Positions 14,425 through 31,781 are shown, numbered from the stretch's first letter. The stretch is 64,000 nt of DNA from CAVZCK01 sp963798805 (GCA_963798805.1 CAWCVC010000010.1:1302001-1366000); one strand, 5' to 3'. Program-made: numbers and translations. Notes: generated by a model from the letters alone, not told the origin.

Positions 14425-16839
14425 ATGATGCGCAGAACTGATCATCGCGGCTCCATTCTCAAGCCGGCGCTGGCGGTCGTGGCGACTGTCGCTCTATGCG
14501 CCGCCATTATCGGCGTGCTGCGGCCATGGCCGAGCGAGACGGCGGACGGTCAAGTCTCCGAGCGCACAACGACGCTGTCGGCCAAGGTCGGAATGATCGC
14601 GCGCGAGGCGAAGGCGCTGATCTACGTCCCCCTGGAAAATGCCGCATCCCGGCGAGACAAAAGCGAAATCCGGGTCGCCAAGCGCGGCGCGGTGCCGCTG
14701 CCGGAGAAGCAGAACCCGGTGCCCTCTCCGGAAAAGAAGGATGCCGCCTCCGGCGCAGCGGCCGCGACGCCCGCTGCGAAAGCCGAAGCGGCCAGTGCCT
14801 CCGCCATGCCGCCGCCGCGCGGACGGCTCGCCAAAGAAGACGGCGACGCCGCTCTGGCGCCGCTCTTGTCCTATTCGCCGCCGGATAGCGAGGTCGATAC
14901 GCTCAAGGATTTCGTCAACCTCGTCTCGGATGAGGAGTATGAGGACGCCCATCCGCTGATGCAGAAGATGCACGACCCGGTCGTGCTGAAATTCGCCCGC
15001 TGGTACTACTACCGCGCCAAGGCTCCGGATACGACCGCGCAGGAGATCATCTCCTTTCTGGACGAAAATCCGCTTTGGCCGGCCCGCGACGATCTGACGG
15101 AGAGCGTCGAGGACGCGCTGTTCTGGCGGGATGAAGACCCGAAACAGGTGCTCGCCTATTTCGCCGGACGCCGGCCGGTCAGCGGAGCCGGGCTTGCCGC
15201 GCTCGGCAGCGCTCTCATTGCCGTCGACCGGACGGATGAAGGCCGCGAGCTCATCCGCGAAGCCTGGCGCGGCAACGTGCTGACCCCGTCGATCGAAAAG
15301 AAGATCCGCAAGCTGCATGTGCTGACGCCCGAGGACCATCTCGCCCGCGCCGATTATCTCTTGATGCAGGACAAGAAGGACTATCTCAAAGCCGTCGGGC
15401 GCATGCTGCCGCTGATCGACAAGAAATGGCGGGCCTCGGTCAAGGCGCGCATCGCCACCGTCGAACGCTCCAAGCGCGCCGGCACGCTGCTGACCAATCT
15501 GGATAAGGACATCAGACAAGACCCCGGCGTGCTGCTCGCGCGCATCCAGTGGCTGCGGCGCGCCAACCACTTGAAGAAGGTCTGGAGCCTGCTGCGCTCG
15601 GCGCCGCAATCCCCGGCGAAGATGATCACCCCGGCGGTGTGGTGGGCCGAGCGTGAAACTCAGGTGCGGCTGGCGCTGAACAGCGGCTATCCGAAGATGG
15701 CCTATAATCTGGCCAAGGAGCATGGCGGCGGCCTGCAGCACTGGGATTTGAGCGACGCAGAATTCCTAGCCGGCTGGATCGCGCTGCGCTTCCTGAACAA
15801 GCCGGAACTCGCACGCGGTCATCTTCTGGCCTCAGCGGCGGCCGGCGGCCTGCCCTGGCGGCGCGCGCGGGCCGGATATTGGCTCGGCCGCACCGCGCTG
15901 ACGATGAAGGACGAGGCCGCAGCGGTTGCCCGCTTCGCCGAAGCCGCGCAATATAATCAAACCTTCTACGGCCAGCTCGCCCATCAGATGATCGACTCCG
16001 ATCACGCCGCGGTCGCGATGCGCACTTTCGTTCATCCGAATGAGAAGGAGATCGAGGCGTTCGACGCACGCGATATCATGAAGGCGATCGTGCTCGCCCA
16101 GAAAGCCGATTTCAAAAACCTGATGGCCGTCTTTCTGTTCGACCTCGCCCGCAAGCTCGACAGCTCGCCCGACATCATCCTGCTTTGCGAGCTGGCCGTC
16201 CGCGCCGCGCCGCGCCATCTGGCGGTGCGCATGGCCAAGATCGCCATGAATCGCGAATTCCCTGTCGAGCATTACGCCTATCCCGACGCGCTGCCGGATT
16301 TCAAGGCGCTGGCCGACGACGAGAAGATCGAGAACGCGCTCCTCTATGCGCTGACGCGGCAGGAGAGCGAATTCAACCCGCACTCCGTCAGCGCGGCCGG
16401 CGCGGTCGGTCTGATGCAGCTCCTGCCGGCGACAGCGAAGATGGTGGCGCGCTGGCACGATCTGAAATTTGAGAAGGATAAGCTCGCGAAAGATCCATCC
16501 TATAATGTTTCGCTCGGCGCCTCCTTCCTGCACTGGCTGATCAGCAATTATGACGGGTCCTACATCATGGCGCTGGCGGGGTACAATGCCGGCCCCGGCC
16601 GCGTCAAACAGTGGGTCGCCCAGTTCGGCGATCCGCGCGACAAAGATGTTGATCCCATAGACTGGATCGAGCGAATTCCGTTCTCTGAGACGCGCGGATA
16701 TGTGCATAAGATTCTGGAAAGCGCGCAGGTCTACCGCTCGCGCCTGAATGGGGACAACGCGCCATTGCGGCTTGCCGAGGACCTGCATCGCGGACGCAAG
16801 GACAAGCCGCAATTTCTGATCGGAGCGGCGGCGAATTGA
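14425..16839 (+). CDS. slt: Soluble-type lytic murein transglycosylase
   Basis: This enzyme cleaves peptidoglycan between MurNAc and GlcNAc, leaving 1,6-anhydro ends. The 804-residue product has an N-terminal hydrophobic segment at about residues 12-33 and an Ala/Pro/Lys-rich linker to about residue 135. A long helical superhelix domain follows, then a C-terminal SLT domain. The catalytic Glu647 lies in LTRQESEFNPHSVS, and GAVGLMQLLPATAK and ALAGYNAGPGRVKQW follow. It is plausibly an envelope-anchored Slt70-like enzyme. The next gene starts 72 bases downstream on the same strand. Confidence 0.93.
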   Translation: MMRRTDHRGSILKPALAVVATVALCAAIIGVLRPWPSETADGQVSERTTTLSAKVGMIAREAKALIYVPLENAASRRDKSEIRVAKRGAVPLPEKQNPVPSPEKKDAASGAAAATPAAKAEAASASAMPPPRGRLAKEDGDAALAPLLSYSPPDSEVDTLKDFVNLVSDEEYEDAHPLMQKMHDPVVLKFARWYYYRAKAPDTTAQEIISFLDENPLWPARDDLTESVEDALFWRDEDPKQVLAYFAGRRPVSGAGLAALGSALIAVDRTDEGRELIREAWRGNVLTPSIEKKIRKLHVLTPEDHLARADYLLMQDKKDYLKAVGRMLPLIDKKWRASVKARIATVERSKRAGTLLTNLDKDIRQDPGVLLARIQWLRRANHLKKVWSLLRSAPQSPAKMITPAVWWAERETQVRLALNSGYPKMAYNLAKEHGGGLQHWDLSDAEFLAGWIALRFLNKPELARGHLLASAAAGGLPWRRARAGYWLGRTALTMKDEAAAVARFAEAAQYNQTFYGQLAHQMIDSDHAAVAMRTFVHPNEKEIEAFDARDIMKAIVLAQKADFKNLMAVFLFDLARKLDSSPDIILLCELAVRAAPRHLAVRMAKIAMNREFPVEHYAYPDALPDFKALADDEKIENALLYALTRQESEFNPHSVSAAGAVGLMQLLPATAKMVARWHDLKFEKDKLAKDPSYNVSLGASFLHWLISNYDGSYIMALAGYNAGPGRVKQWVAQFGDPRDKDVDPIDWIERIPFSETRGYVHKILESAQVYRSRLNGDNAPLRLAEDLHRGRKDKPQFLIGAAAN

Positions 16840-16911
16840 GCCGCGCCAGCCGGATGCACGGCCGGGAGTGGCCCCGCTTCGGCGCACGGACATGGCTTTG
16901 ACGGACAGACG

Positions 16912-17880
16912 ATGAGCGACACGGACGGCCGGGGCTGGGAGGACATCCGCTTCACCTCGAATAACGGCTTGAGCCTTTATTGCCGCTATTACGGCACCCC
17001 GCAGCATGGCAGCCGGCCCGTCGTCTGCCTGCCCGGCCTGACGCGGAACTCGGCCGATTTCCACGATCTTGCAATGTTCCTCGCCAATCATCCGACGCGG
17101 CCGCGCGAGGTCTACTGCCCGGATTATCGCGGGCGCGGCCAATCCGATTACGATCCCGACTGGCACAATTATTCGCCCTTCATCGAGATGCTCGACGTGC
17201 TCGATCTGATGGCGATCCGCAACCTCGACCGCGCGGCGATGATCGGCACCTCGCGGGGCGGCATCATCACCATGCTGATGGCGCTGATGCGGCCGAATGC
17301 GCTGGGAGCCGTGGTGCTGAACGACATCGGCCCGGTCATCGAGACGGCGGGCCTCGCCAGGATCATGGGCTATGCCGGCAAGATCCCGCTTCCGGCGAGC
17401 TGGGAGGAGGCGACCGAGCTGGTGCGCTCGATGAACAAGCGCTTCTTCACCCAACTGAGCGAGGAGGAGTGGGGCGAGATGGCCCGTCAGCTCTTCAGCG
17501 AGGAAAACGGCCGGCCCGCGCCTGGTTACGACAACAAGCTCTCAAACGCGCTGTCGGAGATCGACATTTCGCAGAAGATCCCGACGATGTGGACGCAATT
17601 CGAGGCGCTGAAGCGCGTTCCCGTTCTGGTGCTGCGGGGGGAGAATTCCGACCTGCTCAGCACGAAGACGGTGGCCGAGATGGCCGAACGCCATCCGCGC
17701 CTTGCATCCGTGACCGTCCACGCCCAGGGGCACGCGCCGCTGCTCAAGGATCGATTCACGATCGGGATCGTCGCCGATTTCCTGCGCGAAACCGACGCCG
17801 ACAGCCTCTTCGATCCCGATCTGGAAAACAATCTGACGCCGCTGCCGCGCTTCACGGCCGGCGAGGCGGCGCAACCCTAG
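16912..17880 (+). CDS. Alpha/beta hydrolase
   Basis: The 322-residue protein has the alpha/beta-hydrolase pattern. An oxyanion segment VVCLPGLTRNSADF comes first, then DYRGRGQSDYDP, the nucleophile Ser114 in IGTSRGG and the probable catalytic His274 in AQGHAPLL. An aspartate in GENSDLLS could complete the triad. The substrate is unknown. The final codons are CAA CCC TAG, and this TAG is the first triplet of an inverted copy of the palindromic repeat, so the C-terminus meets the repeat exactly. Confidence 0.88.
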   Translation: MSDTDGRGWEDIRFTSNNGLSLYCRYYGTPQHGSRPVVCLPGLTRNSADFHDLAMFLANHPTRPREVYCPDYRGRGQSDYDPDWHNYSPFIEMLDVLDLMAIRNLDRAAMIGTSRGGIITMLMALMRPNALGAVVLNDIGPVIETAGLARIMGYAGKIPLPASWEEATELVRSMNKRFFTQLSEEEWGEMARQLFSEENGRPAPGYDNKLSNALSEIDISQKIPTMWTQFEALKRVPVLVLRGENSDLLSTKTVAEMAERHPRLASVTVHAQGHAPLLKDRFTIGIVADFLRETDADSLFDPDLENNLTPLPRFTAGEAAQP

Positions 17881-17981
17881 AGTGGCGGACTTTAATTGGA
17901 ATCGGAAGCGCCGCTCTATCCGTTTGTTTTGGCATCGGATTTGTCCGAAAACCGCTTCGCACTTTCCGGTCCGATGCTCTA
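17878..17981. repeat. TA-flanked two-hairpin repeat, copy A3 (inverted)
   Basis: It reads TAGAGTGGCGGAC at the left and GGTCCGATGCTCTA at the right, the reverse of copy A1. The leading TAG is the stop codon of the hydrolase gene ending at 17880. Confidence 0.88.
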
Positions 17982-18035
17982 GCATCATCGCTGAGCATTA
18001 TCGGTGATCCGGCGCCGCGCGAGCGGCGCGCTCAA

Positions 18036-19001
18036 TCAGTGCGCCAGCGGCAGCAACTCGCCGAGCCGCGGAAGTTCCGCCATGCCCGCGCGCATCACCG
18101 GCGCGCTGACCTCGCTCTTCAGCGCAAAGCCGCTCGGCAGCTCGGCAGCGAGCGTGTCGATCTGTGCGACAGCCATCTCGTTCGGCGCGGCGCCCTTGAG
18201 GTGAATGGTCTGATCGGTGATCTCGACGGAGCCTTTGTCGAGCAGGTGGAGGAATTTCAGGGAGTGAAGCGCGGCTTTCATCCAGCGCTCCGGCAGGTCC
18301 TCTTTGACCGCCGAATTGTCGTTGATGCCGGATTCGGGGAACATCTTATGCACGGCGTCGGTGATCGCTTGTTTCCCGGCCTCGCTCGGAACGACGCCGC
18401 AGATTTTGACGGTGCCGTTGGGCATGACGGAAGCGGACCAGGATCTCGAAGGAGGAGCGATGCGGATGTTTTTGAGGGGAACGCCGGTCGGTTTGTTGTT
18501 GTCGATGAGCTTTCGCAGTTCCGTCAGCACCACCGCCGTGCTCGCCGAGCCTTCGAGGGAAAGCCCGTTATCGTCCACCGAGGCCTGGCCTTTATCGAGA
18601 TAGCCCAGCAGCTTCAATGCGAAGCTCAGGCCGCCGATCTTGACGTCGCCTTCGGGCCCTGCCGGTTTCACCTGGACCCGGTCGGTCAGATCGACCGCAG
18701 GGAAGTTCGCTTTTACGAGCCCGATCAGCGTCTTGTAGTCTTCCTCCGAGGCAACCTGGCCTCGCAGCTTGATCCGGTCCTGATGCTTGGAGATGCGGAC
18801 GGAGTAGGTGATCGGCAGGCTCGCCGCGCTGTCCTCATTCTGAACGACGAGGTCGTCCTGGGGGATCATGTCCGTATGCTGCGCAGCGGTGTCGCTGGCA
18901 CGGGCCGGCAGGATTCCGGTGCTCCAGATTACATAGCCGCAACAGCTCAAAATCAAGGCGATCAAGGCGCTGGGCCGTCTCACGGGTTGCTCCCCCGTCA
19001 T
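18036..19001 (-). CDS. Periplasmic protein with BON-like repeats
   Basis: The 321-residue product starts with a basic segment and a hydrophobic stretch (about residues 11-30) ending in ARA, a likely signal peptide or anchor. Two related halves follow at about residues 48-165 and 185-312. Each has the pattern of a BON domain: a strand, an LRG- or ICG-type turn, a helix and then a hydrophobic strand (IKLRGQVASEEDYKTLIGLV; TVKICGVVPSEAGKQAITDAV). BON domains bind lipid or envelope components; the partner here is unknown. It follows rpoC on the same strand after a terminator. Confidence 0.65.
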   Translation of the reverse strand: MTGEQPVRRPSALIALILSCCGYVIWSTGILPARASDTAAQHTDMIPQDDLVVQNEDSAASLPITYSVRISKHQDRIKLRGQVASEEDYKTLIGLVKANFPAVDLTDRVQVKPAGPEGDVKIGGLSFALKLLGYLDKGQASVDDNGLSLEGSASTAVVLTELRKLIDNNKPTGVPLKNIRIAPPSRSWSASVMPNGTVKICGVVPSEAGKQAITDAVHKMFPESGINDNSAVKEDLPERWMKAALHSLKFLHLLDKGSVEITDQTIHLKGAAPNEMAVAQIDTLAAELPSGFALKSEVSAPVMRAGMAELPRLGELLPLAH

Positions 19002-19383
19002 CTGCTGACACTCCCACGAGGATAAAGTCAGAAATACCCGCCCTCAGCGTTGCACGCTTTCACACGCTAAACGCTCTCGGATCTTCTGCTTTATCGGTTT
19101 GCTTTGGTTCTTTGCCCCATACTGCAAGAAACCGGTACGTCGAACTTGAAGAGGTAGTGAGTGCTGACCGGACCTGCGCGACAGGCTTGTTGTCGTATCC
19201 GCGCAGTGCAGATTTACAACATAGACAAAATTTCTGAAGTTTCCAAGCCCAAGCAGCAATTGAGTCAAAAAATGTTACCGACCGTTAACCGATCACGTAA
19301 GTGCCTTTGATCCCAGGGAAAAAATAAAGGCGCGCCCGCCATTATGGCAAGCGCGCCTTCCCGATTTGTTCGTTCCAGTACCG
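19002..19383. other. Intergenic region between rpoC and the BON-like gene
   Basis: No gene is seen in these 382 bases. The end next to rpoC holds the operon terminator. The remainder is less GC-rich and probably contains the promoter of the BON-like gene. Confidence 0.65.
19318..19360 (-). terminator. Rho-independent terminator of the rpoBC operon
   Basis: On the minus strand AAGGCGCGC and GCGCGCCTT form a stem, extended by TTGCCAT/ATGGCGG, and a T-rich run TATTTTTT follows. It begins 24 bases after the rpoC stop codon. Confidence 0.88.
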
Positions 19384-23593
<4,210 letters not shown>

Positions 23594-23749
23594 CCGTCAC
23601 TCCTAAATGGGCCGTCTTGCGCGCCATCTTCCGCTACACCGCCGGGATCGGCATTTCCGGCGTTGGCATTTTTCATGAAGACTGGCGGCTAATTCCTATT
23701 CTCGCGTTCGATCGTACGATCTGCCGGGCCGCTAAAAGATCGCCCGGCG

Positions 23750-23779
23750 CGGATAGCCGACATTGCTGCCGGCTATCCG
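23750..23779 (-). promoter_or_regulatory. Stem-loop between rpoB and rpoC
   Basis: CGGATAGCCG pairs perfectly with CGGCTATCCG around a 10-base loop just after the rpoB stop codon. No T-run follows, so it is more likely an RNA processing or stability element than a terminator. Confidence 0.55.
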
Positions 23780-23788
23780 TGAGTTTGC

Positions 23789-27901
<4,113 letters not shown>

Positions 27902-27997
27902 TTCATCTCCTCATATCACTCGTAAACGGCTCTCCGCAAACGCGCCAGACTCAGGCGTTTGAGGAGAACCGTCATGGTTTCTCATGCATGCCTGGCA

Positions 27998-28026
27998 CGG
28001 GACGGAGGGGATCGCCCTCCGTCCCG
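27998..28026 (-). promoter_or_regulatory. Perfect 12-bp stem-loop between rplL and rpoB
   Basis: CGGGACGGAGGG pairs with CCCTCCGTCCCG around a 5-base loop, 7 bases after the rplL stop codon. No T-run follows. In other bacteria this gap holds an attenuator or RNase III site that sets the ratio of ribosomal protein to polymerase, so the same role is inferred here. Confidence 0.6.
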
Positions 28027-28032
28027 GCGGCG

Positions 28033-28419
28033 TTATTTGATCTCGACGGTCGCGCCAGCGGCCTCGACCTTCTTCTTGATCTCCTCGGCCTCGGCCTTGG
28101 AAACCGCCTCCTTGATCGCCTTCGGAGCCGCCTCGACCAGATCCTTGGCTTCCTTCAGACCGAGGCCGGTGATCGCGCGGACTTCCTTGATCACATTGAT
28201 CTTCTGAGCGCCTGTCGCAGCGAGAACGACGTCGAACTCGGTCTTCTCCTCGACGGCTTCCGCAGCACCTCCACCTGCACCCGGCATCGGCATGGCCATC
28301 GGCATTGCGGCAGCCGCGGATACTCCCCAGCCTTCCTCGAGCCTCTTGATCAGATCTGAGACTTCCAGAACCGTCATCTTGGACAGTTCGTCATAGAGTT
28401 TTTCGATCTTGTCAGACAT
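28033..28419 (-). CDS. rplL: 50S ribosomal protein L7/L12
   Basis: L7/L12 forms the multicopy ribosomal stalk that recruits translation GTPases. The 128-residue product has the N-terminal dimerisation helix, an Ala/Met/Pro/Gly-rich hinge around residues 36-52 and the globular C-terminal domain with KINVIKEVRAITGLGLKEAKDLVE. It follows rplJ by 44 bases. A strong stem-loop lies immediately downstream, before rpoB. Confidence 0.97.
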   Translation of the reverse strand: MSDKIEKLYDELSKMTVLEVSDLIKRLEEGWGVSAAAAMPMAMPMPGAGGGAAEAVEEKTEFDVVLAATGAQKINVIKEVRAITGLGLKEAKDLVEAAPKAIKEAVSKAEAEEIKKKVEAAGATVEIK

Positions 28420-28463
28420 GTCTAAACCTCAAATTCCGTTTGGCATTTCGCTTGATCGCGTTC

Positions 28464-28994
28464 TCAGGCCGCAGCCTGCCCTTCCTCCTGCTTGCGCCGA
28501 TAGGCATCAAGCACGGTCGCCAAGCCCACGGCCGGCGCGTTCAGCGTCCGGGCGAGCTTGGAGGCAGGTGCGCTGAGGACTCCGAGAAGCTGAGCGCGCA
28601 ATTCATCGAGCGATGGGATCGCGGCGAGGGCCTTGACCCCGGTGTCGTCCAGGAGGGTCTTGCCGAGAAATCCACCGATGATGATGAACTTCTGATTTTG
28701 CTTGGCAAATTCGGCTGCAACCTTGGCCGGCAAGACCGGGTCGGACGAATAGGCGATCCCGGTCGGCTCAACGAACATGTCACGCGCGGCTCCGCTGCCG
28801 GAGTTGTCCAACGCGATTTTGGCGAGGCGGTTCTTAATGACCTTGAACTTCGCCCCAGCCGCGCCGAAACGCTGCCGGAGGTCCGTCATCTGGGCCACCG
28901 AAAGTCCGGTATATCGTGCAACGACGATAGAGCCGGACTTTGCAAAGATCTGGCCGAGCTCGTCGACCATCTCTTCCTTCTGGGCTCTATCCAC
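28464..28994 (-). CDS. rplJ: 50S ribosomal protein L10
   Basis: L10 anchors L7/L12 dimers to the ribosome and in many bacteria represses its own rplJL message. The 176-residue product begins MDRAQKEEMVDELGQIFAK and has MTDLRQRFGAAGAKFKVIKN, both typical. The C-terminal helix that binds L7/L12 is present. A 300-base leader with a structured element precedes it, which fits autogenous control. Confidence 0.97.
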   Translation of the reverse strand: MDRAQKEEMVDELGQIFAKSGSIVVARYTGLSVAQMTDLRQRFGAAGAKFKVIKNRLAKIALDNSGSGAARDMFVEPTGIAYSSDPVLPAKVAAEFAKQNQKFIIIGGFLGKTLLDDTGVKALAAIPSLDELRAQLLGVLSAPASKLARTLNAPAVGLATVLDAYRRKQEEGQAAA

Positions 28995-29043
28995 CGCGTC
29001 TCTCCAAATTTGGCGGATCGGCCGTGGGCCTCCCCGCCGGTTT

Positions 29044-29111
29044 GATTACGCCGCCACCCCAGATGGGCTAAGCGACAGCTTAGGCCTGTCCCAGGGTGAG
29101 CAGCCGTAATC
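29044..29111 (-). promoter_or_regulatory. Putative L10 leader structure upstream of rplJ
   Basis: GATTACG and CGTAATC close a domain about 68 bases long, 50 bases before rplJ. Inside are a CACCC/GGGTG stem and a CTAAGC/GCTTAG hairpin with a 4-base loop. Position and architecture fit an L10(L7/L12)-binding leader, but no covariation test was possible. Confidence 0.6.
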
Positions 29112-29295
29112 CGCCAAACGGAATTTGGCGAAAACCAGCTTTAGCCCCGTCTATTGCAGGCATCGATTAAGCCCGAAGGCGCCTGCAGTCTCGGACAGGT
29201 TTGCGCACCGAACGCCGGAGAGCGTCAGGTGCGCATTTCAGGCACATTCGCGCCTGAAACTCGAACCGCCGAACGGCGGTCATGAATGTAATCCA

Positions 29296-30006
29296 TCAGG
29301 CCGCGCTACTCGCTCCCGTGAGCGTCGCCGGCTCGACACGCACGCCGACCCCCATCGTGGAGCTCAGCGAAATATTTTTGACGTAGGTTCCCTTTGCCCC
29401 CGATGGCTTCGCCTTGACGACGGCGTCGGCGAATGCCTTGGCATTTTCGACAAGCGCCTTATCCGGAAAGCTCGCCTTGCCGATCCCTGCATGAACGATC
29501 CCCGCCTTCTCGACGCGGAACTCGACGGCGCCGCCCTTCGCGGCCGCCACGGCTCCGGCGACATCCGTGGTCACCGTGCCGACTTTCGGGTTCGGCATCA
29601 GGCCGCGCGGCCCCAGCACCTTACCCAAGCGGCCGACCAGAGGCATCATATCGGGTGTCGCAATGCATCTGTCAAAGTTGATGGTTCCGCCCTGCACCTG
29701 CTGAACGAGGTCCTCCGCGCCGACGACATCGGCGCCGGCTTTTTTCGCTTCCTCCGCCTTGTCGCCCTTGGCGAACACCGCAACCCGAACCGTGCGCCCG
29801 GTCCCATTCGGAAGATTGCAGACGCCGCGGACCATCTGATCGGCGTGGCGCGGATCGACCCCGAGATTCATGGCGATCTCGATCGTTTCATCGAACTTCG
29901 CCTTGGCGCGCTCTTTGACGAGCTTCACGGCCTCGTTCACCGGATAATCTTTGAGCCGGTCGACGCCTTGGCGGGCGGCCTTCAGTCTTTTACCTAAGGT
30001 TGCCAT
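29296..30006 (-). CDS. rplA: 50S ribosomal protein L1
   Basis: L1 forms the mobile stalk near the ribosomal E site and can repress its own operon. The 236-residue product has the N-terminal MATLGKRLKAARQGVDRLK and the family signature around DMMPLVGRLGKVLGPRGLMPNP. It starts 5 bases after rplK, so the two are cotranscribed. After its stop there are two small hairpins (29236-29259 and 29265-29280) before the rplJ leader. Confidence 0.97.
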   Translation of the reverse strand: MATLGKRLKAARQGVDRLKDYPVNEAVKLVKERAKAKFDETIEIAMNLGVDPRHADQMVRGVCNLPNGTGRTVRVAVFAKGDKAEEAKKAGADVVGAEDLVQQVQGGTINFDRCIATPDMMPLVGRLGKVLGPRGLMPNPKVGTVTTDVAGAVAAAKGGAVEFRVEKAGIVHAGIGKASFPDKALVENAKAFADAVVKAKPSGAKGTYVKNISLSSTMGVGVRVEPATLTGASSAA

Positions 30007-30011
30007 GGCGC

Positions 30012-30440
30012 TTACCCCTCAACCGCTATTCCCATGGAACGCGCGGAGCCCGCAATGATCTTCATGGCTTGCTCCACATCATTCGCGTTCAAATCCTTCA
30101 GCTTGGCCTCGGCGATCTCCCGGATCTGGTCCTGAGTCACCGAGCCGACCACATTGCGGCCCGGCTCCTTGGAGCCCTGGTTTATCTTGGCAGCCTTCTT
30201 CAGCAGGTAGGACGCCGGCGGCGTCTTGACCTGGAAGGCGAAGGACTTGTCCTGGTAATAGGTTACCACCACCGGCACGGGCGAGCCCGGCTCGAATTCC
30301 TTCGTCGCCGCGTTCACCGCTTTGCAGAACTCCATAATATTAATGCCGCGCTGACCCAGCGCCGGCCCGATGGGCGGCGACGGATTGGCCTGCCCGGCAG
30401 GCACCTGCAATTTCAAAGATCCTGCTATTTTTTTCGCCAT
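30012..30440 (-). CDS. rplK: 50S ribosomal protein L11
   Basis: L11 binds the GTPase-associated centre of 23S rRNA and is needed for stringent-response activation in many bacteria. The 142-residue protein has the N-terminal KLQVPAGQANPSPPIGPALG and the C-terminal rRNA-binding helices. The ATG at 30440 (MAKKIAGSLK) gives the family start; the frame is open 39 bases further up without similarity. It is followed 5 bases later by rplA. Confidence 0.97.
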   Translation of the reverse strand: MAKKIAGSLKLQVPAGQANPSPPIGPALGQRGINIMEFCKAVNAATKEFEPGSPVPVVVTYYQDKSFAFQVKTPPASYLLKKAAKINQGSKEPGRNVVGSVTQDQIREIAEAKLKDLNANDVEQAMKIIAGSARSMGIAVEG

Positions 30441-30552
30441 CTGTTGACCCTTTCGAACCGGACAGGCCGGTCCTTCCATGTTGAGGGGCTGCGGTGCGGA
30501 CCATCGGGGCTATGGCGATGCCCCGCGCTCCTCCCGCAAATCACCGGGCGGA

Positions 30553-31083
30553 TCAAACCTTTTCGACCTGCCCGTATTCCAGCTCGACCGGGGTTGCCCG
30601 GCCGAAGATGGAAACTGCTACCTTGAGCCGCGCGCGCTCCTCGTCGACCTCTTCGACGTGACCGCTGAACGAGGCAAAAGGTCCGTCGGCGACGCGAACC
30701 TGCTCGCCGATCTCGAAAGTGACGGACGGTTTCGGCCGCTCGACGCCTTCCTTCACCTGCTGAAGGATGCGGAGCGCCTCGTCCTCAGAGATCGGCATGG
30801 GCTTGTTGTTCGCCCCGAGAAACCCTGTGACTTTCGGAGTGTTCTTGATCAGGTGATAGGCCTGATCGGTCATCTCCATCTTGACGAGAACATAGCCGGG
30901 GAAGAACTTCCGCTCGGCATTCACCTTGCGCCCGCGGCGGACTTCGACGACCTCCTCCATGGGCACGAGCACTTCCTCGAATAGATTTTCAAGACCCGCC
31001 GTCGACGCACGCTCCTTGATGGCTTCGGAGACTTTTCGCTCGAAATTGGAATGAGCGTGAACAATATACCAACGCTTCGTCAT
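30553..31083 (-). CDS. nusG: Transcription termination/antitermination factor NusG
   Basis: NusG binds RNA polymerase, suppresses pausing, and couples it to Rho and the ribosome. The 176-residue product has the NGN domain (RWYIVHAHSNFERKVSEAI; FFPGYVLVKMEM) and a C-terminal KOW domain (GEQVRVADGPFASFSGHVEEV). It follows secE by 34 bases and precedes rplK, the standard order. Confidence 0.97.
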   Translation of the reverse strand: MTKRWYIVHAHSNFERKVSEAIKERASTAGLENLFEEVLVPMEEVVEVRRGRKVNAERKFFPGYVLVKMEMTDQAYHLIKNTPKVTGFLGANNKPMPISEDEALRILQQVKEGVERPKPSVTFEIGEQVRVADGPFASFSGHVEEVDEERARLKVAVSIFGRATPVELEYGQVEKV

Positions 31084-31117
31084 GGATTACCTGTTCTTCT
31101 TTAACGACGCGTTAAGC

Positions 31118-31315
31118 CTAATGGCCGAGCCCGAGGACCAGCCCCACTCCCCAGCTAAGCACCTGATCCGCGAAGAAAAAGAACGTCGCCGTGAGAACCG
31201 CCATAATGAGGACCATAATCGTGGTGACGATCGTCTCGTTCCGGGTCGGCCAGGTGACCTTCGCAGTCTCAGCCCGCACTTGCTGAATGAATTCGAATGG
31301 GTTCGTTTTTGCCAT
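31118..31315 (-). CDS. secE: Preprotein translocase subunit SecE
   Basis: SecE is the small essential clamp of the SecYEG channel. The 65-residue product has the amphipathic helix FIQQVRAETAKVTWPTRNET and one transmembrane helix of about 20 residues (IMVLIMAVLTATFFFFADQV). This single-helix form is usual in alphaproteobacteria. It is the first protein gene of the secE-nusG-rplKA unit, 66 bases after the tryptophan tRNA. Confidence 0.95.
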   Translation of the reverse strand: MAKTNPFEFIQQVRAETAKVTWPTRNETIVTTIMVLIMAVLTATFFFFADQVLSWGVGLVLGLGH

Positions 31316-31380
31316 GGTGAAATTCTAAAGAGGACCCTCTACGAGCCGGCCGAGCACCGGACTATCGGCTAAATCACCGA

Positions 31381-31457
31381 TGGCAGGAGTGGAGGGACTC
31401 GAACCCCCAACCCCCGGTTTTGGAGACCGGTGCTCTAGCCGATTGAGCTACACTCCT
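31381..31457 (-). tRNA. tRNA-Trp (anticodon CCA)
   Basis: On the minus strand the acceptor arm AGGAGTG pairs with CACTCCT, and CCA is encoded at the 3' end. The anticodon stem CCGGT/ACCGG encloses the loop CTCCAAA with anticodon CCA. The T-arm has GGTTCGAGTCC. It lies upstream of secE, as in many proteobacteria. Confidence 0.97.
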
Positions 31458-31781
31458 TCATGGAGCCACACAGCAGAGCCTTATCGACAAAAGCGCAACG
31501 CACCACCCAGCGATCCATCCGTTTAATGTTGTCGCTGAGAGATGCTTGAAACTTTTAGATCATTTATAAGGCGCTGAGGCGATCTGACTAGCACAGGAAA
31601 TATATGGTGCATAGGGCCAATTTACAACAGCCTTGGCTCTTACACATCATTTCAAGGATTTTTTTTCACGGATTCCCCGCTTTTTCGGCGGTCCGTGTCT
31701 TAACTCCCACCCGATCCTGCCGCCCTTGCGGCTCCTCGGCTTTTGAACTAAAGATGAGCCCTTCCCGGCATTGCCGGTCTT
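31458..31781. other. Intergenic gap between two divergent tRNA genes
   Basis: These 324 bases are comparatively AT-rich and contain no convincing gene. They should hold the promoters of the divergent tRNA-Trp/secE and tRNA-Gly transcripts. Confidence 0.6.

Noticed and set aside
14494..17454. Long minus-strand frames opposite slt and the hydrolase
   Set aside because: They are complementary shadows with biased composition, while the plus-strand frames contain complete catalytic motifs.
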